Part shown: one piece after another, positions 11,889-23,675 of the stretch | Layout: each line of letters opens with the position of its first letter | How positions within the stretch are numbered: position 1 is the stretch's first letter | NCBI RefSeq assembly: GCF_011745365.1 | Contig: NW_024468914.1 | Span: 1,262,001 to 1,326,000, forward strand | Reading direction: 5' to 3' | DNA from: Cryphonectria parasitica EP155 | Lineage: Eukaryota > Ascomycota > Sordariomycetes > Diaporthales > Cryphonectriaceae | Length of the DNA stretch: 64,000 bases | Position numbers and translations under genes: made by a program | The notes under the pieces: generated by a model | Databases searched by the model: none | What the model was told of the DNA's origin: nothing | The model's input: only the letters and a program-made list of their open reading frames with translations

Positions 11889-12276
11889 TCATCACTTCAG
11901 AGATTGTTCCTCCAGAGATGAGATGTTCGGCGGTTTGAAGGGCTGTTATTCATGTACCACCATACTGAAAAGAGGCGATTGCATATTTCGCTACTCATAT
12001 TTTCAGTCCTCTGATATCAGGCGAGCAAGACCCTATTGGACCTCAACGGCTCAAGGCTAACGGGCGCGGCTCTCAACTTTTCCTTCATTCTCGGTGTCGA
12101 AAAGTTAAACAGGCATTGCAAAACATGTTCGCAGCTCAGGGAGAGCCTTTCAATACTCATTTTACAAGTCGCAAAGAAAGGCACCACTCATCAGAGACGA
12201 GTGACTGTTCGTTCATCATGCACTGAATAAGTCTGGTTGATTTTTTTTGGATTTTTTGCTGCAAATTATGCTTCGC
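11889..12276. other. Short 3'-to-3' gap, no gene seen
   Basis: These 388 bases separate the convergent bZIP and coiled-coil genes. A T-rich tract at 12241-12258 is consistent with 3' untranslated sequence. No gene recognised. Confidence 0.55.
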
Positions 12277-14457
12277 CTATTTAATCTCTTTGTTCTCGAT
12301 GCGAAGCTGATGAACCGTGGCCTGCGCTTTCTGTAATGCCTTATTGGCCTTGTCCACTTCGGTCCTCAGCGTGAATACCTCTGTATCCATTCCTTCCAGT
12401 CCTGATCCTTTTCGTTGATCAACACTGCCCCGTTCTCCCTCGTGTCTGGCCTGCAGCTCATCATGTTGCCTCTGCAAGTTCGCCAACTCCTCCCGCAGCC
12501 CTGCAGTCTGCTCAAGTACAAGCCCCAACTTCCTCTCCAGCACCGAGATGGTCGAGTCCTTCTCCGCCAGAGCCTCGCCATGTTCTTCCTCATGTGCCTC
12601 GCGAAGCTCTTCAGCCTCCTGCAGGCTCTTGTTCGCCGCATCCAAATCCCCCTCCAGCCGCTGCGCCAGCGTCTCCAAGTCTGCAATGTCCCGCGTGTAC
12701 GACTTCACCGACCCCCTCAGCCTGTCCATGCCGGCCTCGAGCTCCTGGATCCGCACGTTCCTCAGCTTCACCTTCCCCTTCAGCGTGCTGATCTCCTGCC
12801 GCATATCATCCATGGCTCCGACGCGCGCGCCGAGCTGTCTGCGGAGCGACACCTCCACGGCCTGGAACTCGTCGATGGTGTCGGCATGCTCCAGCCTCTC
12901 CCTCGCCAGCTCCCGGAGCCGCGCGAGCAGCAGGTCCAGCACGGCCGCGCCCGACGCGGAGAGCGGCAGCGTGCTCTCGCCTGGCTCCAGGTACTCCAGC
13001 TCCAGCCGGGCCGACCGGAACGCCGCCGCGAGAGAGGCGATGGCCTGAGGCGCGTCGCTGCCCCGGATGCCTAGGCTGTCGAGCGACGTGTCTACTTTGG
13101 CCAGGGCTGCCGTGCGGTCTCGGAATGCGCGGAGGAGCTGGTTCAGTCGCGCTTCGACCTTGATGGTTGGCGAGCGCGAGCCTAGAATCGCTTCGGCTGC
13201 GGAGCCGTCCTCGGGGCTGAAGGGGGCGAGTTTGTCGGCCAGGCGGCAGGTCATGGCCTCGTATGTCTCGAGGATGGATGTGAGCTTCTTGACTTCGAGC
13301 TGCAGGGAGGCGAGCTCCTCCTGCGCGGCCTCTCGGCCTGCCTCGTCTGGCATCTGCACCTGTACGGACTTGTGAGACGAGGGCGGGGTGAAGAGCTGAC
13401 GCATGGGCGGCATGATGAGGCGCATGATGGGGCTGGTTGAAGGTGGAGTGGGAATGGAGTTTCTGATGTCTGCGCGCCGTCTTGTGGGCGTGCTGCAGGC
13501 CAGCTGGGCGATGGAGCTCTCGTCGAAAAAGTGGTCGGCATCGTCCTCAAAATCAATGTTCATCGCCAGGCAGTTGTTATTATCGTCATAGTCGACGTTG
13601 TTCGTGCCAACACCACCAGAAGATGAATAGTGACCTCCTCCTGTCATGGCGCTGCTCCAGTCGACCTGTGTGCTGTCGCTGAGGTCGCTGTTTGACGGTG
13701 CAGGGCTCTTGAGGGCGCGTCGAAGATGCTCGACCTGTCTCTTGAGGTCGTCGATGCTTTCCCCCTCCTCCTCCTCCTCCTCGTCGTCGCCATCCTCGTC
13801 AGCACCAGCACCAGCAGACACAACCACCGTCACACCAGAAAGGCGTCGAATCTCGGCGTCCTTTGTGGCGAGAGCGGCTCGGAGTGAGTCCATCTCTGCC
13901 TTGTCCTGCAGTACCTTGCGTCGTTTCTCGGCACTGATGACATTCATCTCCTCGCTCAGGCCGTTGCGTCTAATCCTCCTCTTGACGCGGCCGTCCAAGA
14001 CTTGTCGCATGGGTAGGAATGTGACCTGGCCGCTGTAATACGCGGTGTCGCGGTCGGGTGTGAAGATTTTGTGGTCATCATCATGAGGTTGGCTCAGGAC
14101 GGTGGCAGGCCCTGAATGACGACGCCTCTTGCGCCCATTCTCAGGACTGCTGCAGTTACTCAGCTTCGTACGGCACATGAACGGTGTCAGGCCCGTCGAG
14201 GCTGGTGATGATGATGATGATGATGATGATGATGAGACTGAGTCACTTTTCGGCACGGCCTCTCCGGTTGAGCCCGAATCCGAGAAGCGAACTCGCTTCT
14301 TGCTCTCGCGGCTGGGCGTCTGGGGCAGGCGATGAGGGGTCTGGGGCTCAGTGGGTCGGTCCAGATGAAGGGCCCTATTGCTGCTGCTGCTTCTGCTGCC
14401 CACACCGCTTCGACGAGGACGCCGCAGTGCAAGGGGAAGATCTTCTTGTTCCAGCAT
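12277..14457 (-). CDS. Long coiled-coil protein, unknown function
   Basis: Intronless, 726 residues, ATG at 14457. Residues 1-130 are low complexity and basic or Ser-rich (TPSRESKKRVRFSDSG, a serine tract, ENGRKRRRHSG), suggesting nuclear location. A compact conserved-looking block follows (DTAYYSGQVTFLPMRQVLDG, then RVKRRIRRNGLSEEMN). The rest, from about residue 185, is mostly predicted coiled coil with heptad-like Leu/Glu/Arg spacing (QVEHLRRALKS, ELASLQLEVKKLTSILETYEAM, IRQE-type repeats), broken by an acidic segment DEDGDDEEEEEEGES. I do not recognise the family. Structure suggests a scaffold or spindle/chromatin-associated protein, but that is guesswork. Confidence 0.7.
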   Translation of the reverse strand: MLEQEDLPLALRRPRRSGVGSRSSSSNRALHLDRPTEPQTPHRLPQTPSRESKKRVRFSDSGSTGEAVPKSDSVSSSSSSSSSSPASTGLTPFMCRTKLSNCSSPENGRKRRRHSGPATVLSQPHDDDHKIFTPDRDTAYYSGQVTFLPMRQVLDGRVKRRIRRNGLSEEMNVISAEKRRKVLQDKAEMDSLRAALATKDAEIRRLSGVTVVVSAGAGADEDGDDEEEEEEGESIDDLKRQVEHLRRALKSPAPSNSDLSDSTQVDWSSAMTGGGHYSSSGGVGTNNVDYDDNNNCLAMNIDFEDDADHFFDESSIAQLACSTPTRRRADIRNSIPTPPSTSPIMRLIMPPMRQLFTPPSSHKSVQVQMPDEAGREAAQEELASLQLEVKKLTSILETYEAMTCRLADKLAPFSPEDGSAAEAILGSRSPTIKVEARLNQLLRAFRDRTAALAKVDTSLDSLGIRGSDAPQAIASLAAAFRSARLELEYLEPGESTLPLSASGAAVLDLLLARLRELARERLEHADTIDEFQAVEVSLRRQLGARVGAMDDMRQEISTLKGKVKLRNVRIQELEAGMDRLRGSVKSYTRDIADLETLAQRLEGDLDAANKSLQEAEELREAHEEEHGEALAEKDSTISVLERKLGLVLEQTAGLREELANLQRQHDELQARHEGERGSVDQRKGSGLEGMDTEVFTLRTEVDKANKALQKAQATVHQLRIENKEIK
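14207..14235 (-). repeat. GAT/ATC trinucleotide microsatellite coding a serine tract
   Basis: About nine to ten GAT units lie on the plus strand inside the coiled-coil gene and are read on the minus strand as a run of serines near residue 80. The tract keeps frame, so length changes would only alter the serine count. Confidence 0.85.
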
Positions 14458-16000
14458 TGTGGACAGGAAAAAGAACAGAACAGCGGGACAGGGTTCGAAT
14501 CGATTGACCGAGTACAGAGTGTACAGAGTGAATAAAGATGGATGGTAATATAAATTGAAGATGAATTTTGGCCTAAGTCTCTAATTACTGCAAGTGTACT
14601 GACTGACTGTAATATTTACAAGAAATGAGGAGCAAAGGATGAAATAAGAAGAGGGATTTAGGGTTTGACAGAAGAAAAGAAAGAAGAAGAAAAAAATACA
14701 TTTTCTAGAAGGGGGTGGGTTGAGGGGGAGGGTCATTCACGGATTCCTCCGTATTAATAAATGAATATCTTGTGCTGGGGGGGGGGGGGAGAAGGGGGAA
14801 CGCTTTTGAAGAGTGGACGAGGGGGTGAATGTTGTGTCAGGGGTGCAATCGGAGTGAGGACAATAACAAGTCGCGAAAACTGGAGTACTCTTGTTGTTTA
14901 CTTTTTGCTGTTTTTCGCTTAGCGTGTTGGATCCACATGACAACTTGCGCCCGTCAGCCAATCGTTGCATTGATGTGTTGGCGTATCGACTGTTTTTGCC
15001 TAGCCTATCGAGTTGTTGTCTTGTCATTGTCTTCCTGTTCTCGTTCGTTCAGTCTTTCTTTCACGGTCAATTGAGGTGAAGAAAGTCTTGTTTGCGCCTC
15101 GATTTTCTTTCTTTTTTTTTCTTTTTTTTTTTTTTTTTGTCTCGTCCCTCTTCCCTCTCTTCTTGTCCGCTTTCTTTTTTTCTTTTAACCCTCCTCTGTC
15201 ATGGCATTTCTCCTTGTAAGAGTCAAGCACAAGCACCAAAGAGGAAGCCCCGCATTAACTAATTAAATTATTACCGCGACGCGCAGCAAAAACAAAAAAA
15301 CATTCAAGACCCCTGGGTCAATTGGGCAAGCTGGCAATTTCCTGCAACCAACAAAAACCTCATTTCGGTCGATGATCTGCTGTCCTTCCAATGGGCATTG
15401 AAAAATAAAATCGAAAACAGAAAACATTTGTTGTTCATTTTCAACCCCAAGGTGACGTGGCAACGGGTGGCCCATGTCGGTCGATTATTATTTCTGCGGC
15501 AACACAGGTAAGATCAGTTTCATAGGATGCAGTGCTGACAGAGTCTGCCAGACTGCCTTGTGATGTGACATGTGAATTGACCTTTCATAGCCGCCCACGT
15601 AATTAGGCTGGCCTGGCTGGGGTAAACAAGCACTCCGATCGCGTCCAGTGTAAGTAGCTCGTGCACAGAGCCTGACCACGTCCTGAAACCGGAACTGTGA
15701 TTTAGGTACACGAATACACTCGAGGCATAATAAATATGGTTTGACGGCTTTGTCCTCTAAGAGGTGTTAGACTCATTTAAGAACGAAATACAAACAATAG
15801 ACTAAACGTCTGAGCTCCGTGACCTGTAGATGAACAGATTTGGCCGCTCATCTCATACGGCACTGGGGCCTTTCCTCCAATTAATCTAGGTCGATATATC
15901 ACTGCAAGTTGCTCTGATTGTTTCCCTTCATCTTAATTACGCATCCATTCAAAAATGCATCCTCCACACCACGATTAACATCTGATGTCTGAACAAAAAC
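14458..16000. other. Intergenic, low-complexity, no gene seen
   Basis: This 1.5 kb stretch lies upstream of the coiled-coil gene and downstream of the SDR. It holds 13 G at 14777-14789 and a long T-rich tract around 15095-15195. A GGTTCGAATC string at about 14485 resembles a tRNA B box, but no cloverleaf or A box is present. No gene recognised. Confidence 0.55.
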
Positions 16001-16930
16001 TTAAAAGTCCGCACTGTAGGCCACTTCCCTCGAAGCCTCGACATCGCTCCTCACACTCTTCAGCTTCTCCTCAATCCGAGCCACACAGCTCTTCCCAAGC
16101 GGCAGCCGCAGGATCTTGCCCTTCAGCGCCCCAGCCTCGCCCTCGCCCGACACCACCTGGAAGATCACCTCGGACCCCTTCTCCGGATCTCCAGGCTGCT
16201 TGCCGTCCGCAGCCTTCCACCCTGCCATCGCCTTGCTCAACAGCCCGCTGGGTGTGTCCTGCCCGATGCCCTTCTCGTTGGCCACAAAGGCGCCCAGGAA
16301 GTTTGTGCGGAAGGGGCCCGGCTCGACGATCAGGACCGAAATGCCGAACTCGACCTCCTCGCGCGCCAATGACTCGCTGATCGCTTCCAGCGCGAACTTG
16401 CTGGCGCTGTAGATGCCGCCTGTCACCAGCGCGTCTTGACCCGCCGAGCTGGAGATGTTGACAATCGTCCCGGTCTTACGAGAGCGCATGCCGGGGAGGA
16501 CGCCCTGGATGGTGTGCAGGGACCCGAACACGTTTGTCTCGAATTGACGTCGGACCTCGTTTTCTCTGTGAGCGAAAATCTCGTCAGCATGTTGATCTGC
16601 CTGCTTTTGTTTATTGTTACAGTCCATCACCTACGTCATCTGCGCGATCGGCCCTAGAAGGCTGTATCCGGCGTTGTTGATCAGGACATCGATCCGCCCA
16701 TAGATGGCTTCCGCATCCTGCACCTTCTTCACGATGCTGGCCTGTGGCTCCGTCATGTCCATCTCGATGATTACCCCGCCGGCCCCTTCAATAGACTTGA
16801 CCGCGTCACTAGAGCGTGTCCTGCTGCGAACGCTGCCGATGACCCTGTGGCCTGCTTTCAGGGCACGCAGGGACAGGATCAGCCCGAAGCCTGCTGAGGC
16901 ACCTGTGATCAGCCAGACTGGCGTAGACAT
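16001..16930 (-). CDS. Short-chain dehydrogenase/reductase (classical SDR)
   Basis: Two exons, 16930..16635 and 16565..16001, with a 69-base intron (GTAGGT...ACAG), give 286 residues. The nucleotide-binding motif TGASAGFG is at about residues 9-16, NNAG follows the acidic core (EMDMTEP), and the catalytic set is intact: Ser in NISSSAG and Tyr/Lys in YSASK. The sequence around LLGPIAQMTENEVRRQFETNVFG is typical of fungal oxidoreductases related to 17-beta-hydroxysteroid-type SDRs. The substrate is unknown. No neighbour suggests a pathway. The predicted enzyme is NAD(P)-dependent and cytosolic. Confidence 0.88.
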
Positions 16931-19795
16931 TTTGATTAGACAGTCGAAATTAAGTGTTTGTCGAGGTTTTTTTTGGGATTCTGGATTAGGTTGAGATCAC
17001 TGATAGAAATGGGATGGCTTCCTCGATGCTTCACACAATGATTAATCTGGACGTTTCCTGAAGCTATATAACATCAAGCAAAACTCAATGACTTTGCATT
17101 CTCGTTTGTCAACATCCATATTTCCCATTATTCCCGAAGATTGCTGTCGTGGCTAACACGTCTAAGACCGCAGTCAAGACCGCAGCCACCTACAAGCCTA
17201 TCGCCGATGACATGCGGCGTTACTAGATCGGTGATTGGTATGGTCTATGCCCTTTTTGGCGACTGCACACTTGGTGGAAGACGAGCCTGGAATCAGGATA
17301 TAGTCTACAGTCGCGCTGATCCCCGAAGGAGTTAAATTCTCTAGAACCAAAAGCTGTGTGATGATTATCGGGGAATTGGAGACTACGTCACAACGAATGA
17401 AATCATTCCCTCATGAAGTTGTATCGAGACCCCCGCATGCCTATACTGCCAACAGCAGCGCATGGCTAATCAGTGCAGAGCTAAATGAAAGACTGGTGCT
17501 CTTGCACGAAACTGTCTTCAAAAGGTGATGGTGCGGAGGAGACATGCTTACATCTGTACATGATGGGCAAATGGGGGCAGTAGAAGTTGTAGTCGGGCTT
17601 TATTTTTTTTATTTTTTATTTTTTTTGTTTTTCTTCTTCTTCTTTCTTTCCCCCAAGGTTGCGCTCAGACCTTTATGTTTCAGCACGTGTGAGGCGTCCG
17701 TCCCCCCACAGCGTTCTTCTCGCCGGAAATCAGCTTACTACCAGATTCCTTTTTTGAATTTTATTTGTTTCTTCCCTTTCTCTCAGGTCGTATTAGACTA
17801 GAAGATTAAGGATGATTGAAGTATGAGAGACCAGAGATTTCATTGTCACCTTCAACATGATCTGAAGCAACTTATGTTCTGCCTTGTTCGGACTGCTTCC
17901 ATTTCTCGAGTGTAGAGAATCAGAAAATCCATGAAAAAAATTCGGTCCCTGTCAAAAATAGTCGCCCGCAAATTCTCTTTTGTCTACGGCAGTCAAGACG
18001 CCTCAGGAACTTGGGACTGGAGCAGGGAGGGTGGGCACTTCGATTGTTGCAACCCTGGTTCGTTTAAGATCTGACGCCGATTTGGATCGGTTGTTTCCTC
18101 GATCCAGCTAGCCAGTTGTTTCCGCTGCACCAGATTTCGCTACATTTCACCTCATTAAGTTTGGCGCGATGCTCTCTTAGCATGACAAGAGCCTGGTGGG
18201 CCGCCGCCAGCTGCTGTGGCTCATTCAATCACAACATTGTGCAGATGATTTTGCTGGGCTCTCGTGCCCTGTTCAGACACTTTGAACGGATATATTTACT
18301 ATGGTGACACTTGAGGCGCGGAATCGCTTGACTCCGTCCCTCCATGTAATCTTGATCATGAAGCGTAGTGGTCGTGCCGAGTTGCTCGAGCATAGTTTGC
18401 TGCCAATGCTGTCCAGTTTCTTCGCCATACGGACAGCCACCGAATATGACGCTCTAGGGTCAACCCATGAGAGGGGCTTTCCTTGTTGATCTAGCTTCCA
18501 CAGGAGAGATCTCGTTGAAAGCTAGAGATTGTATGGCCTCAACCTAACGGTGCCGAGCGAATAATACTGCACTGCGCTTCAATGCTATCCACAGAGGGTG
18601 GAGGCTCTAAGAGAGTTCGAGGTTGCCATGCAGAAAAGCACCGATGTGCACTAAGTTGCTGTACCATGGCTCCAAGAAAGCAAACTTGATAATTATGCTT
18701 GACCTACCGTAGTCTATCCTTATCGTGTGTCAAACTCCTTCGAGGCAGGGAACGTAACCCCTCGCTCCTTTGATCCTAGTCACACCCACAGAGTACCATG
18801 TAATAGGTGTACCGTGCTGTCGGTTCCAGGACACGAACGACTCGGAGCCAATGGTTATGTGTGATCGCCTGATAGATGCAGGCTGGATTCATGCTGCTGC
18901 CCAAGTCCCGTGGCTATGTGCTTACACTTTATGCCGGCCCTTTTGCCCCGGGAACTAGATGCCTGCTCCCGCGCGTAGAGACTTGTCATATCTGTCCAAA
19001 CAAAGATGTTTCTTGCTATCATGACGTCTCGTCCTTGGAATCTCGGGTCAACCTGACGGAGATCAGAAGCCTTTTCCAGTCCTGGTTCCGACGTCACATA
19101 CGGTAGATGTTGCATGGGGTTAGATCACGGCGCCAATGACATTCTATGGAAACTCAAACGAAAGAGGGGCTTAGACAAGAGCTGAGCTCAGACAATTTCC
19201 ATGTAGTAATGCTTAGCAGCATCTTGTCCTGAGGACCTGCATAGATCGGGAAGCCATTATGTGCAAGACGAGCTAACATTCAGAATCCTCTCTTCTTGAA
19301 AAGGGGATTATCTTATGAATATGATCACCCTGAGCCTAGTACCACTAAACTCAGGTTGACAGTGCGTACAGTGGACCTGCACCTCATCTCGACAGCTAGC
19401 TATAGCTTCTGACACAAGAGCGGGGAAACAACGAGCCAAGGACTCCCTTGGTGGTTTGCAGTGCCTCTTGACCCGGAGACTGAAGTTGATGAGGAGATCA
19501 CAGCCCTCAGTTCTTGGTCGAGGGTTTGGAAAAAGCTGATCAGCAACAAGGACTCATTTCGTTCCGGTAGCAGCATATCCGGAATGGAACTCGTCGCAAC
19601 ACTGGTTCTCCATCTTCATATCTTGTTCTCTTCTATCCTTATTTGCTTGCATCTGTATAAAGCCAATCCCTTCCCTTTCACACGACATTCTCGTGATTCA
19701 GATTCCACACAGGATCTGTCACCTCTCCACCCAGCGAGTCTTTTGTGTTTTGACTGTTGTGGCGGCCCGGGAAAACACCCGGAAGCACTGTTGTG
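16931..19795. other. Intergenic, 2.9 kb, no gene seen
   Basis: Scattered short frames only. A T-rich block lies around 17601-17650. Nothing matches a known protein, RNA or transposon family. The promoters of the SDR (leftward) and of the membrane protein (rightward) lie at the two ends. Confidence 0.55.
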
Positions 19796-21158
19796 ATGGA
19801 CTTGAAGACGCGAGGGAGAAGTTTCCGCAGAGTCAGCAATCTGCGAAGAATGCAGCCAAATACTGTCCAGCGCAGAGTGGATGAAGTTCCCAGCCGTGCC
19901 TCTTCTCCACTGATCCGGCCTGATGATGGTGATTGTTCCGAGGACGACGACAATAATGATTACGATGATTATGGGGCTCAAGGGCAAGGTGAGTATTTAG
20001 GACTGAAGGCAGTGACTGACGGGAAGACGTCTCAGAGAAACAAGATGTGAGAAGTGTATTTAGCTGACCGATGATTCAAACATAGCCACACCACCTTTAA
20101 TTGCGCTGCCAAAGACCGCTATTTTACTACCAGAAGTAGCTTCTACAACCATACCCACAGCTCCGCGCACGTCCAATTCGCATTGTCTCGTCATATCCAC
20201 GACCTCAACCAATACCCCTGCACTGGATATTGCTACCTTGGGATCGTCTGCCTCGCCTTTAACGACTGATATCGGTTATCAAGCAAGAACATCAGCTGGG
20301 GCTGTTGTGGGATTAACAGGTAATAATTCTCGCTTGTTGCGAAACGCCAATATCATATTGAACACGCAGGTCTAACTGTCCAATGTGAATATAGCTGCTT
20401 CGATTTCTTTTTTTCTTGTCGTGACCGGTGGCATCTGTTTCTTTTCTCGACTATATCAACGCCGAGCCCTCACGCCCAATGCAATGCTCTTCGGCACGAA
20501 TAAAAATCGCAAAAGGAGCCATACCGACGTCAGCTGGGTCCGGAACCAAGGCCCAATACGCTTGAACCCAGTCACGCCGTCATCTTATCATGATACCCAC
20601 AAGGATTCCTGGAGAACGAGGGCCAGACTGGTGCGACCAACGCAGCCTCCGATTATCCAGACCAACTACGACATACCGCTTCTGCCAGATCCCCCAGCTC
20701 CAGTACAAACGAGACTCAGTCGGTCAAATGCGCAGCGTGCACGTAGTGCCAGCTTGGGGTGCTTGACGACGTACGAATCCACGATGAGCCCCTCGAGCAC
20801 TATTACTTGGAGATATGGCACTGGGCTCACTCCAGCGCCACGGTGTAGGGAAGGGGGGAAAGGAATGGAGAGACATTTCTCACTAGGCCAGTTAAGCTCA
20901 AAAACTCAAGATGTCCGCTATTCGATGCCAAGCACAGCCTGTCGGGCTTCGAACTCGGTTCAGTCACAGGACGAGTTCAGACTTGACTCTGGGTGCAAGG
21001 AGACACCAAAGGAAGAATCGCAGGAACGGTGCAGAAGCTGGCCAGATGGAAGCAACAGTACGGGCTCGAATGCCATGTCTGCGCTTGCGGCCGCCGAGAT
21101 TGAGCCGTGCCCATCCTTGAATTTGCCCAGTCGATCCTCACACGCCGCATCATCGTGA
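19796..21158 (+). CDS. Single-pass membrane protein, unknown function
   Basis: Three exons, 19796..19988, 20086..20319 and 20395..21158, give 396 residues. The N-terminal part is basic then acidic (PDDGDCSEDDDNNDYDDYG), the middle is Thr/Ser/Pro-rich (ASTTIPTAPRTSNS, ISTTSTNTPA), and intron 2 falls just before a single transmembrane segment, AASISFFLVVTGGICFFSRLY, at about residues 143-163. The C-terminal tail is about 230 residues, basic and probably cytoplasmic. The layout resembles fungal Ser/Thr-rich sensor or WSC/Mid2-like proteins, but no cysteine-rich domain and no clear signal peptide is present at this start. The family is not recognised; the start codon is the least sure part. Confidence 0.6.
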
Positions 21159-21369
21159 GACAACAGGGTGTTGGCCTTTACTGGGGATGGGGATGCAAAG
21201 GAGTAGTTTCATATAATGAACAGTGAGCTGCTGATGTTCCAAAGCTTGAAAGAGGAGGAATTGTAGCAAGTAAGCGCATCACGGTGTTTCAGAGTGTCAA
21301 TGTTACAAGACCCCGGAAAACAGTCTGGGACGAACGAGTACTTCAGCCTACTTATGTTTGGTGACGTGT

Positions 21370-23067
21370 TCAGAAGCCCAAGATCTTGTTTACTCTTCGA
21401 ATGACTTCCTTCTCCCCCTCGCTGCCATCGACAGGCTCAACCAGTGGCTCGAGACCGACAGAGGCTGGCCCATCCTCTCCAGCCACGGACCTGAGAAAGC
21501 TCTCGTCTGGCCGGTCCACATGCTCAGACTCACCCTTGCCGCCGGGAAAATCAGGCCCAGGAGTGCCTTTGGTCCATGCGTCCCTCATCTGTACGACGTA
21601 GTTGGCGTTGATCTCGGTGGCTGGGCAAATGGGAATATAGAGCACGCTTGAGTCTCGTTTGCCTTTGTGCTCAAAGTCAACAGCATGGATTGCTGTGGTT
21701 GGTTTCTTTTTGTCAGCCACGCCACGTGATCCAATTTCGTCTGTGAGTAACTTAACTTACTATCGCAGTGCCATGCCACATAGTCCCCAGGCTTGATATG
21801 AGGCACATGGACCATCGTCCTGTCTAGCTCGAGGTGAGGATGCATGGCCAGCTTAGGAAACTCCATGCCGTACCCAGGAGTCGCCCCTGGTATCTCGCTT
21901 GTCATCTTGTCCCCGCTGGTAAACTCCCAATTCTCAGGTGCTAAGAATCTCGCCCTTGCCAGACTCCCTGGCTTTGCCTTCTCCAAATCTACAATGTTTC
22001 TCGGCTGGAAGAAGGGCCGCAGCAGTGCATATGATGTAGCCAGTTTCAGGAGTGGGTTTACCAACAACGTTCCCTCCTTTGGCCCAGCCTTGCTGATACT
22101 CATCCATCCCTGAAACGCTCTGAACGCACTGCAGGCTCCCAAGCCATTGTATAGATCGTTCACCGCATTGACCCTCGTGCTAGCGTCCCATGGGTCGTAC
22201 TGCGATTCCCAATCCCCTCGAAATATGGCATCATACGTACCACCAAGACCGTATCCCTCAGGCATCCATCTCTCCACGCTTCCACCGTCTACGTGCGGAC
22301 CAAGTGCGAAAGTTGCGTCCCCTGGCTGTCGTATGCGCAGGCGATCGGCGTAGGATATGGGGTTGGAGATGGATATGAGAGATCTTGGGTCGGATGTATT
22401 CCATGTTGATCTCATGAGCGCCTTTTGCAGGACCATGAAGTTGGGATGTGTGCGGGCGCGCAGCTGGGGCGCTGACCAGTACAATTCCCAAACTTGAGGA
22501 TCGTGCGCCGGGAATCCTAGACATCAGTGCATGAGCATGGGTGCAGACCGTCAAAAGTTCAGTCAAAGACAGTGCTATGTTAGAAAATAACCAGTAATTA
22601 CCCTTTGTATGTGGATTCTTGCGGATATACTCGTCCAGCTCAAATTTGTATCCTCGAGCCTCCTGCTCCGGGATGACGCCTCTGATAACCACAGCGCCAC
22701 GCTTCTTTATCTCCTCCCGGATGGTGCTAAGGTCGTCCTGAAGCCGATCAAAGTGCAGCTCGGGGATGACATTGGACCCCTGCTCGGCGACGATGTCGTT
22801 CTCGACCCTGAGCCGCTCGAGCAGCGCATTCCAGCTCGTCTTGATTTTGTCCTCGTGTCCCTCAACCAGCGACAGCTTGAGCAGCCGAAACTGATCCGGG
22901 AGGGGTTCGTCCTTGATGCCGGCTAGAGATGCGAAGGAGTCTGATATATCACCTTCTCGCTTGGATTGTGAGGCGGCTGCCATCGCGCCCATGGCGACTG
23001 TGCGCTTTTGGCTGCTGACGAGTGTCCATGATGGGCGGACAGCTCGTCTTATTGTGGCTCGGATCAT
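21370..23067 (-). CDS. DUF1479 (YbiU-like) Fe(II)/2-oxoglutarate dioxygenase-fold protein
   Basis: Three exons, 23067..22602, 22516..21761 and 21692..21370, give 514 residues. The protein matches the DUF1479 family named for bacterial YbiU. Visible marks are KKRGAVVIRGVIPEQEA near residue 120, GFPAHDPQVWELYWS after intron 1, a metal-site-like H-x-D in GPHVDGGSVERW (His230, Asp232), and a distal His in GDYVAWHCDTIHAV (His405 or His410) split by intron 2. HxD...H is the facial triad of cupin-type dioxygenases; the family's substrate is unknown. The first 25 or so residues are Arg/Ser-rich and could be a mitochondrial presequence. It is transcribed away from the Zn2Cys6 regulator with 608 bases between starts. 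Confidence 0.85.
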
Positions 23068-23675
23068 CGGCTCGGGACAATATCATACAGCCAGGATAGA
23101 CTCAAAAATGGATTTTCTTTTATTGGCACATGAAGCAAAACTCATAGACGAATGTTGGATAAGGTCATTATAATATTTAGTATACCTAGTAATCGTATTC
23201 GGTGGTGGCGTTCGTCTTTATACAGATGGAAATCAAGGATACGAGAGCGGAACTACCGTCTCAAGAAAGTTACTAATACAGTCATTCATACAGAATCTTG
23301 ATTGAGCGTCCCCAATGTGCAGTCAGTCTTTGGACAAATGATCTTCCCGGACCCATAGATCAACGGAATACCCGTTTTAAGCATAGCGTGCTGTGGCTTA
23401 TATATGGGACGGAGATACTATAAATGGCATGACTCCGACTTCGTATCTTTACGACCTTTTCACCTCACGTCTCGCAATAGGGTTTCTCTCCTGAAGGAGT
23501 GCTCTATGGCAAAGAGTTTGGGACTGGATAGATCTTTAACCGACTTTGTGAGCCTTGACATGCCGACGTTTTCTTGCCTGTGTCTTTTCTTGCCTTTGGT
23601 GAGGCCGACTGGGGCATCGGTCATACGATCTGCAACTCCGGCACCGGCTCTGCCGCCTCGGTAACAGATACCACG
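23068..23675. promoter_or_regulatory. Divergent promoter, DUF1479 gene / Zn2Cys6 regulator
   Basis: The 608 bases between the two start codons must carry both promoters. A TATATA-like string lies at about 23398-23404, about 270 bases upstream of the regulator ATG. The open frame of the regulator continues upstream only from a TTG at 23574, so the ATG at 23676 is preferred. The arrangement suggests the regulator may control its neighbour, which is inference only. Confidence 0.5.

Noticed and set aside
12415..13074. Plus-strand frames of 219 and 166 codons
   Set aside because: They lie opposite the coiled-coil coding sequence and have biased composition only.
14440..14520. tRNA-like B box GGTTCGAATC
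   Set aside because: No A box, acceptor stem or anticodon arm can be folded around it.
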